From Silene latifolia (lineage: Eukaryota > Streptophyta > Magnoliopsida > Caryophyllales > Caryophyllaceae), in assembly GCF_048544455.1 (NCBI RefSeq), contig NC_133534.1, positions 37,944,217-38,008,216 on the forward strand: a stretch of 64,000 bases of DNA, read 5' to 3'. Below the pieces are notes generated by a model. That model was not told the origin of the DNA. It made no database searches and saw only the letters and a program-made list of their open reading frames with translations. This document shows, in pieces, positions 55,877 to 64,000 of the stretch. A program made the translations under genes and the position numbers. Each line of letters starts with the position of its first letter. Positions within the stretch are counted from its first letter, which is position 1.

Positions 55877-57827
55877 CCGAGAAAGTGATAGGATTACTTA
55901 GCTTAGGTGATTCTTGGAAGACCAAGTTGACTATATCTTCAGGAGCAGAGTTATGTGCTACATTCAATTTGGCCAAAGCTTGCAGTAAAGCTTGGCGATG
56001 TGGAAATGAGCTTGCCACTAGTTGCCGATGAAAGATCGGCCTTGGTTTTTGTAATTGCTTGAGCAAATGATCAGTGGGGTCATCTTCGTTGTCATTTGGT
56101 GTGATGACGTTGGTTGGACCGTTTTGAGTAGTGCTTTGATATGGGCGACCCGAACGAGTTAGGTGATCCACATTTTGGTCTTCACCATTTTGGACTATTT
56201 CCTTGACTAGGGAGTTTTCAATGAGATACTCGTCTTCATCGTCATCGGCCCAAACCCCATTAACGGCAGCTAGTTCCTTCATTCTCATGATATCACTTTC
56301 TAGTCGTATGATTTGATGGACTAGTTTATCAACCACGGTGACTACTTCTTGCATAGTGGCATTTTGAGAGAAGATCAATGGTACGCGTTCTTTAGGTATT
56401 GCGTTGGGATTGCGCAAGGCCATTACCATGTTTTCTAGTTCCCACACTTGTCTATCTACATTCCTTGCCCATGTGATGAAGTCGGAAATGGTGGGGGAGA
56501 TAGTAGAGTAGAGCCTTTCTTTCTCAATTGCATGAATTTCGTTTTCGGTGGGAGAAATGAGGTGTGAGCAATCTAAGGTAGATTCGTCACTTGTAATCAC
56601 TAGAACTCCAAGAGGATTCTGAGTGTTGTTGGGCTTACCTCCTGGTGGAATTGGAAGTCGACCATCTTCAATCATATCTTGAAGCACGTGTTTCAACTTG
56701 TAGCATTTTTCTGTGTCGTGCCCTTTGCCCCTATGGTATTCACAGTATGAATTTTCATCCCAAAACTTGGACTTCTTTTCGGGTTCGGGAGTAGGTCCAA
56801 TGGGTTGGAGTTTACCTTGCTTCATTAACCTTTTTAGAGCATTGGAGTACGTATCCCCAAGGTTTGTGAATTTCCTTGGTGGAGTAGTTTTCTTAGATGG
56901 CTCGAGAAGGTTAACTTCGTCGGTCTTGCTAGTAGAGCCGTACGAACGACTTGTGGACCCTTGATATCCTCGACCTACTGTTTTGGACAAGAGTCCTTTA
57001 CGGATGTCATCTTCAATTCGTGTCCCTAATACGGTTAAGTCCTTGAAAGTCTTGATGTTTTGATATCTCAAATGGTTGGCATATATGGGCTTGAGATTAT
57101 CCACAAACTTTTCCACAAGAGTAGCCTCATCCGGGCGTTCAACTAGTTGAGTACTAGTCTTCCTCCACCTACTTAGGAAGTCGGTGAATCCTTCTTTGTC
57201 ATTGTGGGTAAGAACCTCTAGAGTACGCATGTTGACTTGGATCTCGGCATTATCCGCATATTGTTTAGAGAACTCGATTGCGGCGTCTTCCCAAGTAGCG
57301 ACCTTCTTGTGATCTAAAGTGTAGAACCATTGCTTCGGGATGGTGTCCAGAGATGAAGGAAAGATCCTTAAGAACATCTCGGGTTTGATGCCTTTGATAG
57401 ACATGTAATCCTTGAAGGCACGGATGTGGTTCAAAGGGTTCTCATGTCCTTTGAACTTAGGGATATCCGTCATGCTAAAGTTAGTTGGCAATTTGGAATT
57501 GACGGCTTCATACTTGCGATTGTTTTCCCTATAAATGTCATCCCCCTTAAGGTACATCAATTGCTCCTCTAGGTATTGGAGTCTTTTCTCAGCTGCAGTT
57601 GTCTCTATAATAGGATTCTCATCCCTAGACTCGTCATCGGAGTAACGTAGTACTTCACTTTTAAGGGGAGGCAACCTTCCCTCTACATCAAAGATACGGC
57701 CTTCGATGAGTTCAAGGCGGTCATAGGTTTGGTTTTGGGTAACTTGCATTTGGGCTAGCGCGGCTAGGATTCGATCATTACTATCTTGAATTTGTTGGAG
57801 ATTCGTTTCATCACTTGATCCGGGCAT
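55779..57827 (-). CDS. Gypsy C gag
   Basis: 682 codons from ATG at 57827, the longest intact frame of the element. The N-terminus is helical (LAALAQMQVTQNQTYDRLEL). The capsid-type Retrotrans_gag domain lies at about residues 105-260 (IPKFKGHENPLNHIRAFKDY, IPKQWFYTL, LTHNDKEGFTDFLSRWRK). A zinc-binding CEYHRGKGHDTEKC lies near residue 360. The tail reads SNPITFSDENLPPFGASHN, where protease should continue but a frameshift follows. The gag forms the particle that packages element RNA. No stop occurs inside it, so it may still make protein. Confidence 0.85.
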   Translation of the reverse strand: MPGSSDETNLQQIQDSNDRILAALAQMQVTQNQTYDRLELIEGRIFDVEGRLPPLKSEVLRYSDDESRDENPIIETTAAEKRLQYLEEQLMYLKGDDIYRENNRKYEAVNSKLPTNFSMTDIPKFKGHENPLNHIRAFKDYMSIKGIKPEMFLRIFPSSLDTIPKQWFYTLDHKKVATWEDAAIEFSKQYADNAEIQVNMRTLEVLTHNDKEGFTDFLSRWRKTSTQLVERPDEATLVEKFVDNLKPIYANHLRYQNIKTFKDLTVLGTRIEDDIRKGLLSKTVGRGYQGSTSRSYGSTSKTDEVNLLEPSKKTTPPRKFTNLGDTYSNALKRLMKQGKLQPIGPTPEPEKKSKFWDENSYCEYHRGKGHDTEKCYKLKHVLQDMIEDGRLPIPPGGKPNNTQNPLGVLVITSDESTLDCSHLISPTENEIHAIEKERLYSTISPTISDFITWARNVDRQVWELENMVMALRNPNAIPKERVPLIFSQNATMQEVVTVVDKLVHQIIRLESDIMRMKELAAVNGVWADDDEDEYLIENSLVKEIVQNGEDQNVDHLTRSGRPYQSTTQNGPTNVITPNDNEDDPTDHLLKQLQKPRPIFHRQLVASSFPHRQALLQALAKLNVAHNSAPEDIVNLVFQESPKLSNPITFSDENLPPFGASHNLALYITHHPSKEKCANDLGR

Positions 57828-58622
57828 CTTGGAAACTGGATAAGAGATCGGCGACGAATCAAAACACGATCGACCATTCTATCACACTTGCTAAAAGAGG
57901 AAAAGTTTTGACTCGTGAAGTGGGTGTGTGCCACTTGTGTTGAGTGAGTTTTGAAGAAAGACAAGGTCTTTGAAAATGTGTGTCCTAGTCAACTGTAGTG
58001 TAGTTGTAGGAGTGGACTCGAAGTGAGGTTTTGAAATGGGCTTGCGGCCCGAATTTTGACACGACAAACGGACAGAGTTTTGACCGGATTTTGCGCTAAT
58101 TGAAGGCCTTTTTTTTCGAATTTTTGTTTTGAAATTGGGTTTTGATTTTTGAAAATTCCTCATGATTTGTTTAGAAATGGTGATCACGTAAGGTTTACAC
58201 ATTTATACAAGCATTATAACGGGATGCTGAGTGCATTTAAAAGGGTTTTGGTTTAAAGGGTGGGTTGCCATACCGAACCATCAAACCCGAAGTCTGTGGA
58301 GAGGCTCGTGCCAAACAAGAGTAAGGCCGATTCCTAATCCATTTCCTCAAGTAGTGAAGGCCCTTGATACAAACAAGAGTAAGCATCATGGTATGGATGA
58401 CGCCAACCGCTATCCATCCTTAGGTCCAAATAAGAATTAGGACCGTTTAGACGGGACGATTGGTCGAATGGGTTGGGTTGGGCCTAGGAAGGCCGAATAA
58501 AACGGTCTAGGAAGACCGAGTTATGAAAACCGACAATTGTCTTGTACAAACTATTCCCTAACCTTGTTCAAGTTTCACCCTAGCTACACGTAAGTGTATT
58601 ATCCCAATGAGTCGCCAAATCG
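57828..58622 (-). other. 5' leader and primer site of Gypsy C
   Basis: About 795 bp without genes. At the LTR edge (58608-58619) the minus strand reads TTTGGCGACTCATTGGG, which resembles the TGGCGACTC-type primer sites of several plant Gypsy lineages. The tRNA could not be named. Confidence 0.6.
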
Positions 58623-61023
58623 TGGGACGGCGGGCCGCCACGGGGCGCTTGGTGAAGGTCGAAAACAAGCGTTTGCATTTTGTATGGAGTCGCCACCAAT
58701 TTTTATGGGAAATTGGAACCGTTCGAATACCTCGTGTCATGTCAAGACACAAAGTAGTGACATGAACACTAAGCAATCGTTACCCTTAGCATTCTATGTC
58801 TAGAATGACTCTCGTGGATGCCAATGAACACGGGTGCTCACGGAGATCTGGAGTAAGGGGTGAGGGTACGTATTAGGAAGCTCTTTTGATCGAACACCTA
58901 ATCCCGACCGCCTCGATAGCGGCCTCTACTAATGATTAGGGAAGTTATTGATATATCGTCGGTTATATGCTTGCAATACAACATCCATTGTTTTAATCCT
59001 ATCATGTGAGAATTAGACTAAGTCGGTTGACACGTAATTTAGCAATCAATTGGGTCGAAGTTGGATTTAAGGTTGATTTACATGTGAAAACATACAAGTA
59101 ATGAAAGAAACACAATAATTATAAATTACAATAATGAAAATTACAGTAATTACAAAGGAATAGGCGATTTATGTCGAAAATACCTTTAAAACGGATAATT
59201 TGAGAAAAAGGAATAAAAGAAGGAATTACGAACAGAACAGAAGTGATATTACGGATAATAGTTAGTTAATACGTAAGCTAAACAAACTAGGTCAAGGCGT
59301 AAACGGAGTTCGGGGACAGTAAATCATCTGGAACAGCGCAGAAGAGATCGCGCCCTCTGGAAGAGGCGCAGCGATTCTTTGCGTCTGTTTCAAGGGTGAG
59401 TTCGGCGTGAAGTTTTAAGCGCAAATCGTTAATTTGAATTGGTGAATTTAATGATGGATCAAAATATTTACTCGGATGGAGGTGATTAATAGGTTAACTA
59501 CATGTGAATGATGGTCATAAAAACAATAAACATGGATGGGATGAATCGGAAACGGATTATTTACATGAAATTATGATGAAAATATTAATGAGTCCTCTAT
59601 TGAAATAAGTCAATTAGGCTAAGTACGACGGATATACAACGAATATGCGATTTAACATGCGAGTAAACAGATTAAATCGTATCAACGATGAATTCGAAAC
59701 TCAATATGAACAAATTGAACCTCTAAAATCCGGGTTTGAATTTAATGACGAAAACCCGTAAATATTGGATTATTTAGGATTTAAGTCGGATTTATGATGA
59801 ATTGAACATGCTAATGATGATGATTAAATATACATGTGAATTATATGCTATTACAACGAAGAATTAACAGACGAAACAAGCAAAAGAAAGATTTGAACAC
59901 GAATTACAGAGGATAAACGAAGAAGAAAGGAAGCAGGAACTGCGGCAGCCTCACGAAGAGGTGCAGCAGGAACTGCGCTCCTTCGAAGAGGCGCAGCAGT
60001 TGCTGCGTCCTTTCTCGACGGTTGTTTACTGGAAATCCGCAAAAAGAGGTTTTAAAGCATGGTTTTAGAAATCGGTTTTAACGGTATTTTCGACGTAAAC
60101 CTTACAATTGATGATACGAAAAGTAAAATACAATAAATAAAAGAGGAATTATACACCCTCAGACTTACATGTTGACGAAACGAGAAGGACTAAGATATCG
60201 ATTAGTGAATGCTCGACGCGAATGCAAAGAGAGTGCCCTCGTAAGAGGAAAACGATTGATTATTAAGTTGATTGAGTGAAGTTGGTCAAATTGGTCGGTC
60301 ATGCAACGGAGAGGCTGGTACCCGGAAAGATCCGAGCTTACGTGGTCGAAAGTTCAAGCACGTAGGCGCCAATAAGTAAGAACAAAGTCTAGAATGCAAA
60401 GGGAGAAGAGAAGGGCGGACACTCGCGTGAGAAATATGAGGAACGAATGCTCCTATTTATACTAATCACACGACGGAATTAGGGTTTCGGAGACTCTTTG
60501 GAAGTGAATCTCGGAAAGATATGAAAAAGATACGTAAGACATGCAAAGAAGGGCCTGGGAAAGGGCGCAGCGAGCCCGCGCGTCTCTTGGAAGAGGCGCA
60601 AAGACTGCTTGCGTCTATTCCCATGAGGTTTCCTCCTGCTGAAGAAAGATTTCCGCGTTTGAGTTATGGTAGGACGGAAATAATTCGATTATCTTATGAA
60701 TATTACGAAATATTATTTGCCAAAAGATAAAATTTATAAAATATGGAATAGAAATATCCGGAACATTCCAGAATATTCTGACTCGGGATTTAACGGTTAT
60801 CAGAAAATGGAGACGGTTTTTTGACCCAGACTCCGAATGTACTCTAATTACTGCCAAAACGACCGTATCGGGACGTAGATGACAACTAAGAGGTAGACAT
60901 TTAATATTTGAGCAATCACTTGACGATAATCTTACGAACTGTCACAAATCGTTCCGCGTATCAAACATGCGGCCCAATCATCACCGGGTGGCTTGCGGGA
61001 GGTGCAGAAATGAGGTATCTACA
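58623..61023 (-). repeat. 5' LTR of Gypsy C
   Basis: 2401 bp, matching 32520-34920. A minus-strand TATAAATA lies at 60454-60461. Inverted GC-rich modules lie at 59351-59390, 59941-60010 and 60556-60622. Most of the LTR differs little from its partner, but the first and third modules differ strongly. Confidence 0.93.
60454..60461 (-). promoter_or_regulatory. TATA box of the Gypsy C 5' LTR
   Basis: TATAAATA on the minus strand within ATTAGTATAAATAGGAGC, placed to start gag-pol transcription. A GC-rich module lies about 95 bp upstream on that strand. Confidence 0.65.
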
Positions 61024-61028
61024 GCTAG

Positions 61029-61152
61029 ACTCAGATTCCTTCAACCTGTTGATTTCTGCTTCTGCTTGGGCTGCCTTCTCTTGAATTGCCTCCAGTTCTT
61101 TGATTTTAGCCAGTGCAGCCGCTAATTGTTGTTCTGGGGTGAGTTCCACCAT
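61029..61152 (-). pseudogene. Gypsy B gag, N-terminal start
   Basis: ATG at 61152 opens MVELTPEQQLAAALAKIKEL, then EAIQEKAAQAEAEINRLKE, a coiled-coil start. It reaches the GCTAG duplication, where Gypsy C interrupts. Reading resumes at 32514. The residues beyond 61024 in the formal frame are LTR. Confidence 0.8.
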
Positions 61153-61221
61153 TTTTGTATGTGAATATTAAATGGAGAGATGGTAAAAGAAATTTTTTTT
61201 TTTGATTAAAGAACTAGATGC

Positions 61222-61238
61222 CCCACGGTGGGCGCCAA
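61222..61238 (-). other. Primer binding site of Gypsy B
   Basis: The minus strand reads TGGCGCCCACCGTGGGG right after the LTR and a short AT spacer. This TGGCGCC-type site is common in plant Gypsy elements. Confidence 0.8.
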
Positions 61239-61239
61239 T

Positions 61240-61941
61240 TGTTTTAGCAGGATTTCCCCTGAATGGATCCGGCTTTATCTAAAGAGTGATTTGGGTATCT
61301 AGTTCTATAAGTTTTGTATATTGTGAGTGAATAATAGAGGAAGACGAAGTGCAAGGAATATCACTTCTATTATTTTGATAAGCTGAATACTAATTTGTAT
61401 AAGAGATTGAATATACGGGAATAAAAGATAAATTGTAAAGTAGATGAATAAAAACCAATGAATAATGAATCCTTTTATAAATGCTTGATTCTGCTATTTA
61501 TAATTCTATCAATATTAACGTTACATTATTCTTAACGCTCTCCCCCGTTTGTAGGAGTTGTTGCCAGATTAATAGGGCATGCTCCCTATTAATTCGCTTG
61601 ACCTGTTCTACTTCTTAACTGATCTTCAGTCTTTCCCGTTTAACATTCATAGATGATGTAGTTTTATAGTTTGACTTGGTCTTCCTTGAGAATAGGACAC
61701 GGTTATTGACTCATACAACTGCACTTTTTGTTTATCTTCTTAATCCAGCTTGTTTGAATGCCCTGCCAGGCTATTCCGTACCTACTATCAGGCTCTTCTT
61801 CCAGGATCTAATAGCCTGCTTATCCTGTAATACTCTTCATCTGCCAAATAGTAGTCAGATTTGTCCGACCCCTGGAGGTCTTAATCAGCCTAGTAGGGTC
61901 AGGCTAAGTTACAGTCAGACCAGGCTAAACTGGGCCTAACA
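61240..61941 (-). repeat. 5' LTR of Gypsy B
   Basis: 702 bp, about 98% identical by eye to 23408-24110. A minus-strand TATAAATA lies at 61495-61502. Confidence 0.93.
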
Positions 61942-61946
61942 GTTCT

Positions 61947-62154
61947 GATGGTGTTTCATCCTCCTCTCAGGACCATCTTAGTGGTATGTCTCCTCATTGG
62001 ATAATTGATACAGGTGCCTCACATCATGTAACCGGAGATGAAACATGGTTGGCTGATCCTTACCCAATCCCTCCATATCCGGTTACTCTCCCAAATGGCC
62101 AGCGAGTTTCGGCTACGATAGCCGGAACGGTTCGATTAAAATGAACTCTTAATT
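61947..62154 (+). pseudogene. Copia A protease
   Basis: The sequence resumes after the GTTCT duplication. HWIIDTGASHHVTG carries the DTG active site, followed by VTLPNGQRV. A stop and frame change near 62142 separate it from the next part. Confidence 0.82.
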
Positions 62155-63337
62155 TTGCGTAACGTTTTATATGTTCCTAGTTTGACATGTAATCTGCTTT
62201 CGGTTTCTCAATTAATCGTCATCATTGATTGCGTTATTAGTTTCACTAATTCCTCTTGTCGTATTCAGGACCGTTCTTTGAGGACGAGGATTGGAGTCGG
62301 TGAGCAACGGGACGGTCTTTATCTTCTGCGTGATGTGGTTAAGCCAGCTATAAATCGGGTGAGCGCTGATTCTTTTGAGCTATGGCATCGGCGACTTGGT
62401 CATCCCTCTAATAAAATTGTTCAATTACTTCCTTGTGTTAATTCTACACGTCCTATTTCAAACATTATTTGTGATATTTGTCATGAAGCGAAACATTGTC
62501 GCAGTAGTTTTCATTCAAATGATAATAAGGCCTCTACAATTTTTGAGTTAATCCATTGCGATTTATGGGGGTCTTATCATACTCCTTCTTCATGCGGGGC
62601 AAAATATTTCTTAACAGTTGTTGATGATTGCTCGCGTACAGTTTGGGTTTATTTACTTCTTGACAAAACAGAGGTCACATATATGTTTCAGAATTTTTTT
62701 GGCTATGGTAAAAACACAATTTTCCGCTACTGTCAAAATTGTGCAATCCGATAATGGGACGGAATTTTTCAATATAGCCGATTTCTTTCGGTCAAAAGGA
62801 ATTTTATTTCGCACCTCTTGTGTTGGCACGCCTCAACAAAATGGCCGTGTTGAGCGCAAGCATCGACATATATTAAATGTTGCCCGAGCCTTACTATTTC
62901 AAGCACATCTTCCGATCTCTTTTTGGGGGGAATGTATTTTAACAGTAGCATACTTAATAAATCATGCTCCCTCTCCATTATTGCAAAATATGACGCCCTA
63001 TGAACATCTATTTGGGTCCGCACCAGTTTACACTTACATTCGTACATTCGGTTGCTTATGTTTTGCTTACAATTTACATAGCAAGGGTGATAAATTCGCA
63101 AAACGAAGTCGGAAATGTCTCTTTCTTGGCTACCCACATAATAAGAAAGGGTGGAAAGTTCTTGATCTTAACACTCGGGAAATTTTTGTGAGTCGGGATG
63201 TTTTTTTCTATGAACATAGCTTTCCTTACACCCTGATCATCCGACCCCTATTACACCCGAGCCCATTTCAGCTGAACCGCCCCTTACCCACGATCAACCC
63301 GAACCTGATACAGTTGAACACACTCTTCTATTCATGA
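62155..63337 (+). pseudogene. Copia A integrase, frameshifted once
   Basis: The first frame (62155-62754) has the zinc-binding GAG-pre-integrase (WHRRLGHPSNKIVQ, CDICHEAKHCRSSF) and the first Asp (ELIHCDLWGSY). A frameshift near 62700 moves to the second frame (to 63337) with Asp in IVQSDNGTEF and Glu in NGRVERKHRH. All three catalytic residues are present, but in two frames. A linker with FGCLCFAYN and KCLFLGYPHNKKGWK closes the domain. Confidence 0.85.
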
Positions 63338-64000
63338 TACTGAGGGAGGTATTTCTAGTAATGAACAAGTGACTACTTCTCCTCCTAACGAAACAACCAC
63401 TTCCTCCACGGGAGATACTACAGCACCTGAAATGGGCCGCGGCAAAAGACCAAAATTCTGGTCTACTCGTCTTCGTGGATTTGTAGTTGGCACCACCGCA
63501 GGCACGTCCTCTGATTCCGACTCACCACCGAACTCTCCTCGCTCCTCAGGTACTCCGTATACTCTTACTAATTATCTTACTTGTAACAATTGTTCTTCCA
63601 ACCATCGAGCTTTTCTTACAGCTATTTCTAATGGGGTTGAGCCCTCTAGTTTTCATGTTGCAATTAATGATCCAAAGTGGTGCAAGGCCATGGAAGCCGA
63701 AATTACAGCCGTTGAAATAATGCCACATGGGAACTAGCTGATCTTCCGGCTGGTAAGAAGGCTCTTGGTTGTCGTTGGGTGTACAAAATCAAATACAAGT
63801 CTGATGGTAGTATTGAAAGGTATAAGGCCCGTCTAGTCATCTTTGGTAACCATCAGGTGGAAGGCATTGATTACGGTGAGACCTTCGCACCTGTTGTAAA
63901 AATGGTCACCATCCGTACTTTCTTGTCCGTTGCTGCTGTCCGAAATTGGGAACTTCATCAGATGGACGTGCATAATGACTTTTTGCACGGTGATCTGGAT
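63338..64000 (+). pseudogene. Copia A reverse transcriptase, N-terminal part (cut by window)
   Basis: A Pro/Ser/Thr-rich linker leads to [14 protein letters not shown]. After a one-base frameshift near 63715 come [42 protein letters not shown] and [14 protein letters not shown]. In this last motif Asp replaces the usual Ala (MDVxNAFLHG). The YVDD motif lies beyond the edge. Confidence 0.82.

Larger units (their letters stand above)
32520..61023 (-). mobile_element. Gypsy C: Tat-like LTR retrotransposon with two antisense genes
   Basis: LTRs of 2401 bp (32520-34920 and 58623-61023) are flanked by GCTAG (32515-32519 and 61024-61028). Minus-strand order: primer site, leader, gag, protease, linker, (Copia D insertion), reverse transcriptase and RNase H, second RNase H plus integrase, then two plus-strand genes and the polypurine tract. 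Without Copia D the element is about 19.5 kb, very large for a retrotransposon and in the range of Ogre-type Tat elements. Confidence 0.93.
23408..61941 (-). mobile_element. Gypsy B: Tat-like LTR retrotransposon with an antisense gene
   Basis: LTRs at 23408-24110 and 61240-61941 are flanked by the duplication GTTCT (23403-23407 and 61942-61946). Reading the minus strand: primer site, gag, protease, reverse transcriptase, RNase H, second RNase H plus integrase, an opposite-strand gene, polypurine tract. Removing Gypsy C (28.5 kb) leaves about 10 kb. A second RNase H and an opposite-strand gene between integrase and the 3' LTR are known traits of the Tat lineage. By eye the two LTRs differ at about 13 of 702 sites. 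Confidence 0.92.
21696..64000 (+). mobile_element. Copia A: host element of the nest, runs off the right edge
   Basis: The plus-strand order is LTR (21696-22308, interrupted by a MITE), primer site, gag (22385-23407), the Gypsy B insertion (23408-61946 including one target copy), then protease, integrase and reverse transcriptase (61947-64000). Integrase before reverse transcriptase is the Copia order. Several frameshifts and stops make it defective. The 3' LTR is outside the window, so its age cannot be read. Confidence 0.88.

Overview
The window is plant nuclear DNA, most likely from a eudicot, and almost all of it is transposable elements. The evidence is L1-type LINEs with DUF4283 ORF1, CACTA, hAT, PIF, Mutator and Stowaway-type elements, an Au-like SINE, Copia and Tat-like Gypsy retrotransposons, and GT-AG introns. 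The only likely host genes are a tRNA-Ser(AGA)-like sequence (11044-11124, minus) and the last exon of a family-61 glycosyltransferase-like gene (20783-21178, plus). The species cannot be fixed from sequence alone.

Left part (1-21695). A non-autonomous LTR retrotransposon on the minus strand fills 1-6308. It has a 1335-bp LTR, an iMet-type primer site and a polypurine tract but no genes, and it is inserted in a LINE ORF1. A sparse AT-rich stretch follows, with a Stowaway-like MITE and the tRNA. A 5'-truncated LINE (about 11320-16960, minus) is split by a 2465-bp CACTA element, which itself holds a Mutator-like MITE and a 5S rRNA-derived segment. From 17 to 21.7 kb there are several LINE fragments, a PIF/Harbinger MITE, a hAT MITE, the glycosyltransferase exon and a SINE.

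Right part (21696-64000). This is a four-level nest. Copia A (plus strand, running off the right edge) is split at gag by Gypsy B (23408-61941, minus, target-site duplication gttct). Gypsy B is split in gag by Gypsy C (32520-61023, minus, gctag). Gypsy C is split between protease and reverse transcriptase by Copia D (45384-54424, minus, atcct). Each of the three inner insertions has matching LTRs and a readable 5-bp target-site duplication, and the reading frame of the interrupted element resumes on the far side.

The most interesting biology is in the two Gypsy elements. Both look like the Tat lineage (a second RNase H domain before integrase), and both carry intron-containing genes on the strand opposite gag-pol, between integrase and the 3' LTR. 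Gypsy B carries one degenerate gene resembling the 'gypsy-type transposase' family (PF04195-like). Gypsy C carries two: a plant-mobile-domain gene (35979-38996) and a DUF7745-type gene (39963-41419). In Gypsy C a short GC-rich inverted-repeat module (core GAGGCGCAGC...GCTGCGTC) lies upstream of the LTR promoter and upstream of both captured genes. The DUF7745 promoter shares an 18-base TATA block with the LTR promoter apart from one base, so the antisense genes may be driven by copies of the element's own promoter. All long coding regions carry frameshifts or stops, so none of the elements looks autonomous as sequenced.
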